From an archaeon (GTDB taxonomy: Archaea > Thermoproteota > Nitrososphaeria > Nitrososphaerales > CADDZS01): a DNA stretch of 41,030 bases. Shown here one piece after another: positions 1-7,851 of this stretch. The position numbers and the translations under genes are program-made. A model generated the notes under the pieces. The model ran no database searches, had not been told where the DNA came from, and saw only the letters and a program-made list of their open reading frames with translations. The stretch spans positions 1-41,030 of the forward strand of contig JAKAPU010000005.1 in the NCBI GenBank assembly GCA_021806865.1, in the 5' to 3' direction. Positions within the stretch are counted from its first letter, which is position 1, and each line of letters opens with the position of its first letter.

Positions 1-4
1 ACAT

Positions 5-15
5 ATTTATAAATA
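5..15 (+). promoter_or_regulatory. TATA box for the AAA+ ATPase gene
   Basis: An A/T-only stretch with the core TTTATAAATA lies about 28 bases upstream of the TTG start at 40. This is the usual archaeal TATA-to-start distance for a leaderless transcript. No Shine-Dalgarno sequence is visible between it and the start codon. Confidence 0.55.
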
Positions 16-39
16 AACAAGGAACGCGTTAACCCATCA

Positions 40-1440
40 TTGTCCGCATCCTCTGCACGATATGACAAGCTCGGTCTCAGATTCAACCCCTTTTTCCAAG
101 GACATCTTTACTACGACGATCCGTATTTTGACAAGCTCTTCCTAGACATCGACGGCCGCGCTGAAACCATCTCAAAGATGATTCTTTCATATAGAGATGT
201 TGCAAACCCGCTTCGACTCCAAGTTGTCGGAGGCAAGGGCTACGGAAAATCAACACTATTGAACGCGGTTGTCAGAAGGATAGTCAGAGAGTCAGGTAGT
301 AAGTCGACAAAGCTCCTGCCCGTTTACTGCTCAGTGAGCGAAAGCATGTACAAAAGCGAGCCGCAAGAGCTCTCAGATCTATTCTACATGAAGATCTGGG
401 AAGAGGTCTCGATTCTATCTGAATCAACGACCGAAAGCTTCAGAAAGCGCATCTTGGCTCGCGCGTCCGGCACGACGAGCAAGGATGTGGCCGAAGCAGT
501 TGCTTCAGCGGCCGTAGCCTTTTACAACCCTCTGCTATCTGCCGCAATCCCGATTGCAAGAGAAGCTCTAGAAGCAGCTTGGAAGAAGGCTAAGAAGGCA
601 AACGACAAACTGCCATCCAAATCCTCACATGGACTGCCTACGCTGATTGAGAGCTTCATCGAAGATGCTTCCGAGAAAAACATGAAACCGATCTTCCTGA
701 TAGACGAGCTCGACAAGGCAGACTCGAAAGTGTTGCTTTCATTTTTTGCAGCAGAAAGAAGGTTCTTCGAATCTCAGAATAGGATCATAGTGCTTGCAAC
801 CTCTGGAGGGATTGCCGAACAGTTTGAGTATGCGGGAGGCACGGTCCGAGAAATCCACAGGGAATTTGAACAGCTTGTTGGAATAGATAGGTTGCCTAAT
901 CTGACAGAGTCAAGCGAGATAATTTACAACCGCCTGAGGTGGGCCTCGGCTTCGTCAAAGGAAAAGAGTGGCACGTCGTCATCATCTTCGAAATTCAATC
1001 CATCCGAGGTGATGCCACGCGACATTGTTGAGAGAATCCACTACGTCAGCGGAGCGATACCATCGGCGATGATGCAAGTATCATTTGAAACAATAGAGAA
1101 TGCAGTGAAGAAGGGTGCAAGAAGGGTCGCGATCGAACACCTGCCATCATTTGTGGAGGAGATGAAAAACATCGAACATGTGTTGGCCAAGTTCGGCGTA
1201 GTGCACAAAGAGTTGCTGAAGATCTCGCTTGAAGGAAAGGAAATCAACGCCTCCGATCTTGAGATTCAGAAAAAGGTCAAAGTAACTCGGAGCCGGCTTT
1301 CGCAGATACTCGGAGAACTCTCGGAAAGAGGCATACTCATTAGCTCTAGAGAAGGCAAGTATCGCAATTACAAGATCGCCGAAGCATGGAAGGGTGGTAT
1401 TGAGCAGCTTTTGAAACTAGATCAAAAAGCACTAGACTAA
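40..1440 (+). CDS. AAA+ ATPase with C-terminal winged helix, Orc1/Cdc6- or ExeA-like
   Basis: The protein has 466 residues and starts at TTG, chosen because it follows a TATA box at leaderless distance. Near the N-terminus is an LGLRFNPF segment of the type found ahead of the ATPase core in ExeA/Orc-like proteins. Walker A (GGKGYGKST) is at about 64-72, Walker B (FLIDELDKAD) at about 217-226 and a sensor-like VLATS at about 251. Between the Walker motifs there is an Ala-rich, Lys-flanked insertion at about 145-200. The last 80 residues look like a winged helix that could bind DNA. Such ATPases occur as replication or partition initiators of archaeal plasmids and integrated elements, and the neighbouring integrase suggests that role here. 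It could also be a STAND-type regulator. The ATPase call is firm; the replication role is inference. Confidence 0.68.
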   Translation: MSASSARYDKLGLRFNPFFQGHLYYDDPYFDKLFLDIDGRAETISKMILSYRDVANPLRLQVVGGKGYGKSTLLNAVVRRIVRESGSKSTKLLPVYCSVSESMYKSEPQELSDLFYMKIWEEVSILSESTTESFRKRILARASGTTSKDVAEAVASAAVAFYNPLLSAAIPIAREALEAAWKKAKKANDKLPSKSSHGLPTLIESFIEDASEKNMKPIFLIDELDKADSKVLLSFFAAERRFFESQNRIIVLATSGGIAEQFEYAGGTVREIHREFEQLVGIDRLPNLTESSEIIYNRLRWASASSKEKSGTSSSSSKFNPSEVMPRDIVERIHYVSGAIPSAMMQVSFETIENAVKKGARRVAIEHLPSFVEEMKNIEHVLAKFGVVHKELLKISLEGKEINASDLEIQKKVKVTRSRLSQILGELSERGILISSREGKYRNYKIAEAWKGGIEQLLKLDQKALD

Positions 1441-1464
1441 GAATTCTCTTTTTCTGTCTTTGCC
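1441..1464 (+). terminator. T-rich transcription stop after the ATPase gene
   Basis: Directly after the ATPase stop codon is a T-rich tract containing a run of five Ts and further T triplets on the + strand. Archaeal RNA polymerase stops at such tracts without needing a hairpin, so this is a plausible terminator, judged on sequence only. Confidence 0.35.
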
Positions 1465-1590
1465 AGTCCAATATGATAACTACATTCAAAAATTATGAGC
1501 AGTCTCCAGAAGATCCCTTGTCCTACTACAAGTCACTTGTGCTACTGCCCCCCCCAGTTAAGTGCCCCGTACCAGGCATCGTAAGTCCGT

Positions 1591-2751
1591 TCATCTTGGA
1601 ACGTCCTTTGCAACGGGCTGGAGCATCCTTGACTCCACAAGTTTCTTCAACTCCTCGTAGCTTTGCTCAATCTTGCCAAGTCTGTTCTGGAGGAAGAGGT
1701 TGTCCCTTTCCAGCTCTCCTACTTTCCTGTCGCTCACAACAATCTGTCTTTCCAATTTATCCTTGAGCTCGAACGTTTCTGCGATTGTGAGGTACTTCAC
1801 GACTTTCAGGTACTCTTCAAGGAGATATTCCTCGGTCGGCTTGTAGTAGTTGTACTTCGTCCCCATAAGCACCTTGATATCGAGTGGCTTCAGGCCCCTC
1901 CCAGCGTTTGTCTCGAAGAACTTTCTAAATCCGTGGATCTGCTTGAACTCGTACCTGAGACGACTCTCTGAGTCTCTGATCCCAATCTTCTTCAACAAAA
2001 CACCCATCTGGTTTGCGATCGCTTTCGAGGAAAGAGGCTTTGCTTCTGAAGGATTCTGCTTCTTGTACTTCCTGTACTTGTTAGAGTCCCAGGCGTCGCG
2101 AATCAATGGAGAGTCTTTCGTGATCACTTCGCCTATTGCTCCTCTCCTTGCTTTGTACTCAAGCAAACAATTGTAAGCTTCTGGAGTGATGAATGTGATG
2201 TACTCCTCCGGCTCTCCACGGTAGATCGTCAACCTTGCAGCGACAACTTGAGAATTTCTGACAATTGGTTTGACATCGCCCCATGTCAGATAATCGAAGG
2301 CCCCGACCCTGAACCCACCGCTTGTCGGAAGCAAGACGATGCACTTTGTCCTCATGTCCGAGTTTTCTATGATTGACCTGATTTCTTCGACAGATGGAGC
2401 CCTGTCTGATCCAACCTTCCTGCCACGAGGAATGAGCTTGTTTATCTTCGGCCAGTTTATTCCGTTGTCAAGGTCGTTCATTTCAAAGAAATGCTTCAGA
2501 GCGTCTCTGGTCTGTCTGAAGGTCGATCCGCTTACTTGTTTCCTTCTTGCCTCTACATAATCTATGATGCAGTGCTCCGCAAATTTGTGATCCTGGATCG
2601 TCTTTTGAAGAAATTCATCCGGCGTGATGGAGTGAAACTCCAAGAACTGTCCCAGCTTCTTGTAGTAGCTTTCCTTTGTGGCCTCGCTGTTGAAGCCTTT
2701 CAGGAAGCTCTCCATCGATTTACCTTCGAGTACACGCACCTGTCTCTGCAT
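1591..2751 (-). CDS. Tyrosine recombinase/integrase, archaeal type
   Basis: This 386-residue phage-integrase-family protein has an N-terminal SAM-like core-binding region (about 13-105) and a C-terminal catalytic domain. Visible active-site pieces are Arg148 in SGGFRVGAF, the HGFR pair His273/Arg276, and the tyrosine region NYYKPTEEY at about 301-309. The usual LGH/LGHS motif is LMGTK here. A Lys/Glu-rich coiled coil (about 325-375) follows the tyrosine, a layout I associate with thaumarchaeal integrases. An alternative start is Met13. The gene begins 59 bases from the 3' end of tRNA-Leu and points away from it, as expected for an integrase kept next to its tRNA attachment site. With the ATPase gene it probably marks one end of an integrated element. 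Confidence 0.88.
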   Translation of the reverse strand: MQRQVRVLEGKSMESFLKGFNSEATKESYYKKLGQFLEFHSITPDEFLQKTIQDHKFAEHCIIDYVEARRKQVSGSTFRQTRDALKHFFEMNDLDNGINWPKINKLIPRGRKVGSDRAPSVEEIRSIIENSDMRTKCIVLLPTSGGFRVGAFDYLTWGDVKPIVRNSQVVAARLTIYRGEPEEYITFITPEAYNCLLEYKARRGAIGEVITKDSPLIRDAWDSNKYRKYKKQNPSEAKPLSSKAIANQMGVLLKKIGIRDSESRLRYEFKQIHGFRKFFETNAGRGLKPLDIKVLMGTKYNYYKPTEEYLLEEYLKVVKYLTIAETFELKDKLERQIVVSDRKVGELERDNLFLQNRLGKIEQSYEELKKLVESRMLQPVAKDVPR

Positions 2752-2810
2752 GCATGGTCAGGAAGATGATAACAGCTTCCTGCTATTAAGTGTTCCCGCA
2801 TGGAATGTAG

Positions 2811-2979
2811 TGCGAGGGGTGGGATTTGAACCCACGAACCCCTAAGGGACAGGAGTTCCGCTCCATCGCTGAAACATATGGGCAAACGCCCGAATCAGAC
2901 AATGGTCCTCAGTCTCGCAAGCTTAGCACCCTCATATGCTACGCCACCTGCGCCTTTGACCAGGCTGGGCGACCCCCGC
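2811..2979 (-). tRNA. tRNA-Leu(GAG), apparently with two introns
   Basis: The acceptor strands are GCGGGGG and CCCTCGC with discriminator A. A Leu-type D arm, a 14-nt variable arm and a T arm with loop TTCAAAT are intact. The anticodon stem cannot close unless two introns are removed. Intron 1 is 2946-2914 (33 nt, between positions 30 and 31). Its ends form a near-ideal bulge-helix-bulge: bulge GG/T, four pairs CGCA:TGCG, bulge AG/A, with an inner TAGCA:TGCTA hairpin. Intron 2 is 2906-2856 (51 nt, canonical 37/38 site). Splicing leaves exons of 33, 7 and 45 nt, an 85-nt tRNA with stem CAGGA:TCCTG and loop CTGAGGC, anticodon GAG. The tRNA call is firm; the two-intron model is my fold by hand. 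The gene is probably the attachment site of the neighbouring integrase. Confidence 0.88.
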
Positions 2980-3035
2980 GCAAGCGTGTTTGTTTCGTTT
3001 GGCTTTCTTAAGTTTTCTTGAGGCAGGACAAACAC

Positions 3036-3044
3036 AATAAATTA
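3036..3044 (+). promoter_or_regulatory. TATA box for the peroxiredoxin gene
   Basis: AATAAATTA is centred about 26 bases upstream of the GTG at 3066. It lies inside the longer reading frame that opens at 3018, which argues that the upstream TTG is not the real start. Confidence 0.45.
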
Positions 3045-3065
3045 GTGAAGAGATTCGTCTTACTT

Positions 3066-3548
3066 GTGTCAAGCCACAAAGATCAGGCAAGTGGACTTAA
3101 CGAAGGAGACGAAGCACCAGATTTCAAACTTCGGTCAGACGATGGAAAGACCTACACCCTATCACAATTCAGGGGAAAGAAGGATGTCGTGCTCTACTTC
3201 TACCCCAAAGATGATACTCCAGGATGCACCAAGGAAGCCTGCTCTTTCAGAGATTCTTTGCCCCAGTTTGATAGGAAGAATGTTCAGATTCTTGGAGTCA
3301 GCAACGATGACCTTGACTCGCATTCCAAATTTAGAACAAAGTATAGCCTGAATTTTCCTCTTCTAGCCGACATTGATCACGAAGTATCGAAGACATATGG
3401 AGTGTACCAGATGAAGAATTTGTATGGTAAGAAGTTCATGGGCATCACGCGCTCCACTTTTCTCATCGACAAGTCCGGGAAGATTAAGAAGGTATACAGA
3501 CGGGTTCAGGTCGATGGTCACGCAGAAGAATTATTGCATGCTGTTTGA
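3066..3548 (+). CDS. bcp: Peroxiredoxin, Bcp/PrxQ family
   Basis: This is a thiol peroxidase of the AhpC/TSA fold that reduces hydrogen peroxide and organic hydroperoxides in the cytoplasm. The reading frame is open from a TTG at 3018, but I choose the GTG at 3066. That start gives 160 residues, the usual family length, and it lies at leaderless distance from a TATA-like box at 3036-3044. Counted from this start, the peroxidatic Cys54 sits in TPGCTKEAC and the resolving Cys59 is five residues later, the spacing of the atypical two-Cys PrxQ type. The family signatures GDEAPDF near the N-terminus and [11 protein letters not shown] are intact. The gene is divergent from tRNA-Leu and looks monocistronic. 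Confidence 0.9.
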   Translation: MSSHKDQASGLNEGDEAPDFKLRSDDGKTYTLSQFRGKKDVVLYFYPKDDTPGCTKEACSFRDSLPQFDRKNVQILGVSNDDLDSHSKFRTKYSLNFPLLADIDHEVSKTYGVYQMKNLYGKKFMGITRSTFLIDKSGKIKKVYRRVQVDGHAEELLHAV

Positions 3549-3592
3549 GAGTTACCAAAACGTTCTAAAACTGCGCGCCTCTTGGTGTTCAC

Positions 3593-3694
3593 ATGGCATC
3601 CAAGAAAACAGAAAAACAGCGACTCATGAAAGCCCATAAACGAGCGATTCACGGGGACATCCGAAGGAAACGAAAACGCACCAACAGATCGTAA
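3593..3694 (+). CDS. Small very basic protein, 33 residues
   Basis: An ATG opens a 33-codon frame ending in TAA. The product begins MASKKTEKQR and ends RKRKRTNRS; about half of its residues are Lys, Arg or His. A TATA-like TTCTAAAA lies about 25 bases upstream of the ATG, so a leaderless transcript is plausible. The gene sits 44 bases after the peroxiredoxin on the same strand. Its composition suggests binding to nucleic acid or the ribosome. I do not recognise a named family, and with so few codons the coding case rests on composition and promoter placement. Confidence 0.5.
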   Translation: MASKKTEKQRLMKAHKRAIHGDIRRKRKRTNRS

Positions 3695-3887
3695 TAATGC
3701 ATAGAAAATCCAATCTGGAAATTCTAATACGAGTTGCTCTTGACTGGTTCTGCCCGAAATTGAATGATTTCTCAATCCAATGCTAACTAGACAGCGATCC
3801 AGAGATACGCTAGTGGAGATCCCATTCGCTTTTGGCGACCGCTAGGAAATCTTTTGAGATCAACTTCCATCTCTCATTTAAAATGAC

Positions 3888-3910
3888 GCGCAGGATCTGG
3901 ATTCGAACGA
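3888..3910 (-). other. tRNA 3'-end-like remnant
   Basis: Read on the minus strand, this stretch contains a T-loop-like GTTCGAATCC followed by what would be the 3' side of a T stem and an acceptor ending CCTGCGC. No matching 5' half or T-stem partner is present. It lies just beyond the 3' end of tRNA-Thr, between it and an otherwise featureless 190 bases (3695-3887). It could be a decayed tRNA gene or an old attachment-site scar. Confidence 0.3.
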
Positions 3911-3914
3911 TGAG

Positions 3915-4025
3915 AGCCCTGGACGGGATTCGATCCCGTGACCTATTGCTTTCTCCGCTGCTGGAAACTTTTGATCTCGCAAAGCGTACGAGGCAATCGC
4001 TCTGACCAGGCTGAGCTACCAGGGC
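3915..4025 (-). tRNA. tRNA-Thr(CGT) with a canonical intron
   Basis: Acceptor strands GCCCTGG and CCAGGGC pair fully and are followed by discriminator T. The D arm is GCTC...GAGC and the T arm is ACGGG/CCCGT with loop ATCGAAT. The anticodon stem ATTGC:GCAAT closes on loop CTCGTAA once a 36-nt intron (3986-3951) is removed between positions 37 and 38. The anticodon is CGT, reading ACG (Thr). The intron ends form a bulge-helix-bulge in which CTC pairs with GAG and GCT with AGC. The mature length is 75 nt. The gene is transcribed away from the phosphohexomutase and shares an A/T-rich promoter region with it. Confidence 0.93.
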
Positions 4026-4053
4026 AAACGATTCTTGCGCACTTGTGTCACAC

Positions 4054-4066
4054 AATATATAATATG
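4054..4066. promoter_or_regulatory. Bidirectional TATA region between tRNA-Thr and a mutase gene
   Basis: AATATATAATATG is close to symmetrical. It lies about 35 bases from the tRNA-Thr 5' end on the minus strand and about 41 bases before the GTG of the + strand mutase. It can therefore serve both divergent units. Confidence 0.5.
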
Positions 4067-4101
4067 TTTAACGTGGTTATCTTATTGACGATTAGGATCG
4101 A

Positions 4102-5436
4102 GTGTTATCGAGATTGGCAATTGTCACCGTTTCTGGCATCAGAGGCATTGTAAATCTAGATATTGATGCCAAGACTGCCAGCACGTTTTCACTCAAATTT
4201 GGAAATTTTGTGAAATCTGGGAAGGTCGCGGTGGCAAGCGACACCCGACGCACAGCACAGATCCTGAAAGAAGCAGTTCTCTCAGGACTAGTAGAGGCTG
4301 GATGCACAGTTTTCGATCTCGGATACTCTTCCACACCCAGTGTATTCAAGGAAGTATCCACACAAAATCTCGATGGCGGAATTGTCGTCACCGCGTCGCA
4401 CAATCCGCCAGAGTGGAACGGTATGAAGTTCATAGTATCTGGTGGAAGAGGAGTATTCGAAGATGAACTCGCGAAGATCGAATCTGCCCCGTCTAGTGTT
4501 GCACCAAGGCAAGGAGTAGTGATAAGAAACCGAGCTATTTACGAAGAGATTCTGAAAAACAAGGCAGGAAAGGACAGCGCGAAGGGCGTCAAACTGGCAC
4601 TCGATCTTGCTGGCGGCGTAGGTTCTCTCTTCGTGCCCAGATTGCTGAGCTACCAAGGATGTATTGTGCACTCTATTCATGACACGCCCGGCATATTTCC
4701 AAGAGTTATCGACCCTACAGTCGATCATTTGACAGCGCTTTCAAACATGGTAACCAAAGATAACTGTGACGCGGGACTCGCTTTCGATTGCGATGCTGAT
4801 CGCTTGGTCATCGTAGATCAACAAGGCAACAAGCTCACCGGGGATGCTACACTTCTCATTTGTCTTCGATATTTCCTGGAGAACTCGAGAAATCGGAGCG
4901 TTGCAATCAGCGTGGACACTAGCCTAGCCGCAGAAGACCTTGTGCGTGAGTACAACGGCAAAATTGTGTACTCAAAAGTCGGCGAAGCCAACGTCGTTAG
5001 AAAACTGATTGAAAACAGCTGTGGTGCAGGAGGTGAAGGAAGTTCTGGAGGATACATCGAGCCGGGCTTTGTAATGTGCAGAGACGGTGTCTACGCGTCC
5101 ACAATGCTCGCAAAAATGATTCACTCAGAGGGTTCGCTCAAGGAGCTCCTTTCAAATTTCAAAACGTACTATCAGGACAGAGCGAAGATCGAGATTGTTC
5201 GAGAATTGACACCGAAAATCCTTCAAGCAATATCATCAACCGAGACAGACGCCGATCTTACGGACGGAATAAAGGTTAGACTTGGGGATAAGGCCTGGGT
5301 GTTAATAAGAGGTTCAAACACTGAAAATGTGATGCGAGTATCTGCCGAGGCGAGGACGCCAGTAAGAGCAAAACAGCTTGTTGAGGATTATTCGAAGAAA
5401 ATCGTCGAAATCGCGAAGAAACTCGGATCCAGCTGA
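4102..5436 (+). CDS. Divergent alpha-D-phosphohexomutase (GlmM/ManB-like)
   Basis: The protein has 444 residues and a GTG start. It belongs to the family that moves phosphate between C6 and C1 of hexose phosphates through a phosphoserine. The phosphoserine loop TASHNP (Ser99) is intact. The metal loop is DCDADR (228-233), which keeps the three Asp ligands but not the usual DGDGDR. The sugar-specificity loop is GEGSSGG (310-316), and the C-terminal phosphate-binding motif is RGSNTENVMRV (402-412) instead of RPSGTEPLIRV. These differences make the substrate uncertain: glucosamine, mannose or another hexose phosphate. It is followed after five bases by a ThiL-like kinase, so the two probably share a transcript. 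A canonical paralogue lies at 6418-7800. Confidence 0.85.
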   Translation: MLSRLAIVTVSGIRGIVNLDIDAKTASTFSLKFGNFVKSGKVAVASDTRRTAQILKEAVLSGLVEAGCTVFDLGYSSTPSVFKEVSTQNLDGGIVVTASHNPPEWNGMKFIVSGGRGVFEDELAKIESAPSSVAPRQGVVIRNRAIYEEILKNKAGKDSAKGVKLALDLAGGVGSLFVPRLLSYQGCIVHSIHDTPGIFPRVIDPTVDHLTALSNMVTKDNCDAGLAFDCDADRLVIVDQQGNKLTGDATLLICLRYFLENSRNRSVAISVDTSLAAEDLVREYNGKIVYSKVGEANVVRKLIENSCGAGGEGSSGGYIEPGFVMCRDGVYASTMLAKMIHSEGSLKELLSNFKTYYQDRAKIEIVRELTPKILQAISSTETDADLTDGIKVRLGDKAWVLIRGSNTENVMRVSAEARTPVRAKQLVEDYSKKIVEIAKKLGSS

Positions 5437-5441
5437 TCTCG

Positions 5442-6407
5442 TTGACGAAGAAAGTGCTTGATGAAGAGGAAATCATAAGGCTAATCTGGGGAAGACTAGG
5501 TCCTGGAAAGAAGGATCCGTTTGACGACGACGTTACATGGACCCTGAACATACGAAAGAAGCTTCTTGTCTCGAAGTGCGATATGCTGGTCTCCTTCACC
5601 GATGTTCCCGAGGGCATGACTCCAGCACAACTAGCGAGCAAGGCCATAGTTTCCAGTGTGAGCGATCTTGCAGCAAAGGGAGTCAAGCCATCACACTGCC
5701 TAGTGTCAATCGGACTTCCAGAGAAGCTTTCAACGCGGAGTTTCGTATGTGGACTGGCGCAAGGGTTCAGGGAAGCTGAGAAGAAATACGATCTTAAGAT
5801 TCTCGGAGGAGACACAAATGCAACTTCTTCGGATGTTGTAATTGATGTTCTGATTCTTGGATACTCGGACAAGGTGGTTCCTCGTAGCAAAGCAAGACCA
5901 AGCGATCTTGTGGCTGTGAGCGGAGATTTTGGTCTTCAGCCCGCAGGACTCTTGATACTCTCGGCAAAGGCAAAGTCAACCGGAAGGTTCAGAGATATTG
6001 CGACGAAATCCGTTCTGAGACCGAGAGCACGGCTTGATTTGAGAAGCTTGGTAGCACGTCGCTTTTCCAGTTGTATAGATTCCTCCGACGGACTAGCACT
6101 TTCGCTTTACCACTTGGCAGAATCCAGCAGAGTCAACATAGAGTTGAACAGAGTTCCAGTGGCTAATGGGGTTGAAGCATTCGCTGCGAGCAACAATCTA
6201 AGCGCAACTGAGTTGGCTCTCTTCGGGGGCGAGGAATACGAGTTAGTCTTCACATTCGATCCTGTCTATGCTCAGGAGATCAAGCGACGTGGATTGCAAG
6301 TCATTGGTAAAGTTGGAAGACATGTCCGCCCTAGTACAAAACCCGCCGTCACCATCGATTCAAAGAAGATAGCAAGACGAGGGTGGGTTCATTTCGCAAG
6401 TCATTGA
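5442..6407 (+). CDS. thiL: Thiamine-monophosphate kinase-like protein (ThiL/AIR synthase superfamily)
   Basis: This 321-residue protein resembles ThiL, which phosphorylates thiamine monophosphate to the active diphosphate with ATP. Recognisable pieces in order are a DDDV acidic segment (about 28-31), the CDMLVSFTDVPEGMTP block, SDLAAKGVKP, GGDTN, DSSDGLALSL and the C-terminal FGGEEYELVFT. These are the metal- and ATP-binding elements of ThiL. The start is TTG, five bases after the stop of the mutase, with no clear Shine-Dalgarno. Other thiamine genes lie some 24 kb away (tenA, thiDN, thiW), so ThiL would complete the pathway to thiamine diphosphate. A different AIR-synthase-like kinase cannot be excluded because its operon partner is a sugar mutase. 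Confidence 0.82.
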   Translation: MTKKVLDEEEIIRLIWGRLGPGKKDPFDDDVTWTLNIRKKLLVSKCDMLVSFTDVPEGMTPAQLASKAIVSSVSDLAAKGVKPSHCLVSIGLPEKLSTRSFVCGLAQGFREAEKKYDLKILGGDTNATSSDVVIDVLILGYSDKVVPRSKARPSDLVAVSGDFGLQPAGLLILSAKAKSTGRFRDIATKSVLRPRARLDLRSLVARRFSSCIDSSDGLALSLYHLAESSRVNIELNRVPVANGVEAFAASNNLSATELALFGGEEYELVFTFDPVYAQEIKRRGLQVIGKVGRHVRPSTKPAVTIDSKKIARRGWVHFASH

Positions 6408-6417
6408 TGCACCCGAG

Positions 6418-7800
6418 CTATCTTCCTATAGCATCCTTTACTAATCCCTCAAATTGCTGATACAACGCTTCCAGCTTTGATTCATCATCAGATTCCGCGT
6501 AGACACGAATCAGTGGCTCGGTTCCACTCGGCCTCAGAAGAATCCAGCTATGCTCGTCGGTCCAGATCTTCAAGCCGTCTGTCCTGTCGACTTTTCCTTT
6601 GGAGCCTTTTGACTCGAGTTCCTGCATTACCCTTGTTTTCTTTTCGTTGGGGCATTCAAACTTAGCTTTCTTCTGATAAAATGTCTCTAGATTGCCTATC
6701 CGCGTGCCGAAGCTCAGCCCGCTGTATGAAAGTGCTTCCAATACCAAAGCCGTGGTCATTGCTCCATCACGTACAGGAATGTGCGGTCCATAGAAGAATC
6801 CGCCGTTTTCTTCCAACCCAAGAGGGGCTTTATTGTCTATCATTGCGCGGGACACGTCAACGCTGCCTACTGTCGTCCAAATTGTGCTCGCACTGTGCTG
6901 AGAGGCAACAATCCCCACCAGTTGAGAGGTGCTGACAGTTGTTGCAACAGGTCCGCCGGGATGCTTGTTCAGCAAGTGGTCAACAAGCATAGAACCAGTT
7001 CTATCTCCCCAGTAGATTTTGCCCTCTTCGTCGCAAAACAGGCTCCTGTCTCCGTCACCGTCGTACGCTACTCCAAAGTCCGCGTGGTATGAAACAACTG
7101 CTTCAGACATGTCCTTTAGAACGTACGGAGTGGGCTCTGGTCCTCTTCCTGGAAAGTTACCATCTGCCTGACCATTGATCGTAATCACTTTGCAACCCAG
7201 TCTTTCACACAAGTAAGGTGCAGCAACCGCCTGTGCGCCGTTACCTACATCCAAAACCACAGTGAATTTCCTTTCAGCTATTTTCGTGGCGTTGACCTGT
7301 GAAACAATGCCTCGGATATAATTCTCAACAACCCTTGTCTCTTTCCCGAGCATTCCAACAGATTTCCATTCGGCGCGATTGTATTTCTTTTCCAGGAAGA
7401 TTGACTCAATACTTGCTTCGTCTTCTCGCTTTACCTCAACCCCGTCTGGACCGACTACCTTGATCCCATTATACTGGGCAGGGTTGTGTGAAGCAGTCAC
7501 TATGATTCCACCTCCGTATCCAAGGGTTCTAACGGCGTACTGGTGGGCCGGTGTCGGGGCAAGCCCTCCTTCATTAGCATCGTCCCCGCTAGACAGCACT
7601 CCAGAGAGTACAGTCTTCGAGAGGGCAGGACTTGAGTTTCTGACATCGTGACCGACAAGAACAGGTTTTGATTTTCCGAAGTATGTCCCAATTGACTGCG
7701 CCATCTCAGCTACAAACTCTAGAGTGAGATCTCTGCCAGGAATACCTCTGATACCGTTGGTTCCAAAATACTTCCTTGAGACGGCCGGCAATTCAGGCAA
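6418..7800 (-). CDS. glmM: Phosphoglucosamine mutase, GlmM-like phosphohexomutase
   Basis: This 460-residue phosphohexomutase has fully canonical motifs: phosphoserine loop TASHNP (Ser104), metal loop DGDGDR (247-252), sugar loop LEENGG (about 329-334) and phosphate loop RPSGTEPLIRV (423-433). The N-terminal KYFGTNGIRG is typical of archaeal phosphoglucosamine mutase, which makes glucosamine-1-phosphate for UDP-GlcNAc. Phosphomannomutase activity is an alternative. The TTG start is taken because TTTATAAGTA lies at leaderless distance and no ATG is close. It faces the divergent paralogue and ThiL-like gene, with only ten bases between the converging stops. Confidence 0.9.
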   Translation of the reverse strand: MPELPAVSRKYFGTNGIRGIPGRDLTLEFVAEMAQSIGTYFGKSKPVLVGHDVRNSSPALSKTVLSGVLSSGDDANEGGLAPTPAHQYAVRTLGYGGGIIVTASHNPAQYNGIKVVGPDGVEVKREDEASIESIFLEKKYNRAEWKSVGMLGKETRVVENYIRGIVSQVNATKIAERKFTVVLDVGNGAQAVAAPYLCERLGCKVITINGQADGNFPGRGPEPTPYVLKDMSEAVVSYHADFGVAYDGDGDRSLFCDEEGKIYWGDRTGSMLVDHLLNKHPGGPVATTVSTSQLVGIVASQHSASTIWTTVGSVDVSRAMIDNKAPLGLEENGGFFYGPHIPVRDGAMTTALVLEALSYSGLSFGTRIGNLETFYQKKAKFECPNEKKTRVMQELESKGSKGKVDRTDGLKIWTDEHSWILLRPSGTEPLIRVYAESDDESKLEALYQQFEGLVKDAIGR

Positions 7801-7815
7801 CTCGATGATTGCGTC

Positions 7816-7825
7816 TACTTATAAA
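7816..7825 (-). promoter_or_regulatory. TATA box for the GlmM gene
   Basis: On the minus strand TTTATAAGTA is centred about 20 to 25 bases before the TTG start at 7800. This supports an independent leaderless transcript rather than read-through from the lysine cluster alone. Confidence 0.5.
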
Positions 7826-7851
7826 TTCCATTGCATACGAGGATATTGAGC

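Noticed and set aside
1547..1555. Run of Cs near the integrase end as a functional element
   Set aside because: A simple homopolymer with no neighbouring repeat or hairpin; may also be a read artefact.
3018..3065. Longer start of the peroxiredoxin at TTG 3018
   Set aside because: The TATA-like box lies inside this stretch and the resulting protein would exceed the usual family length.
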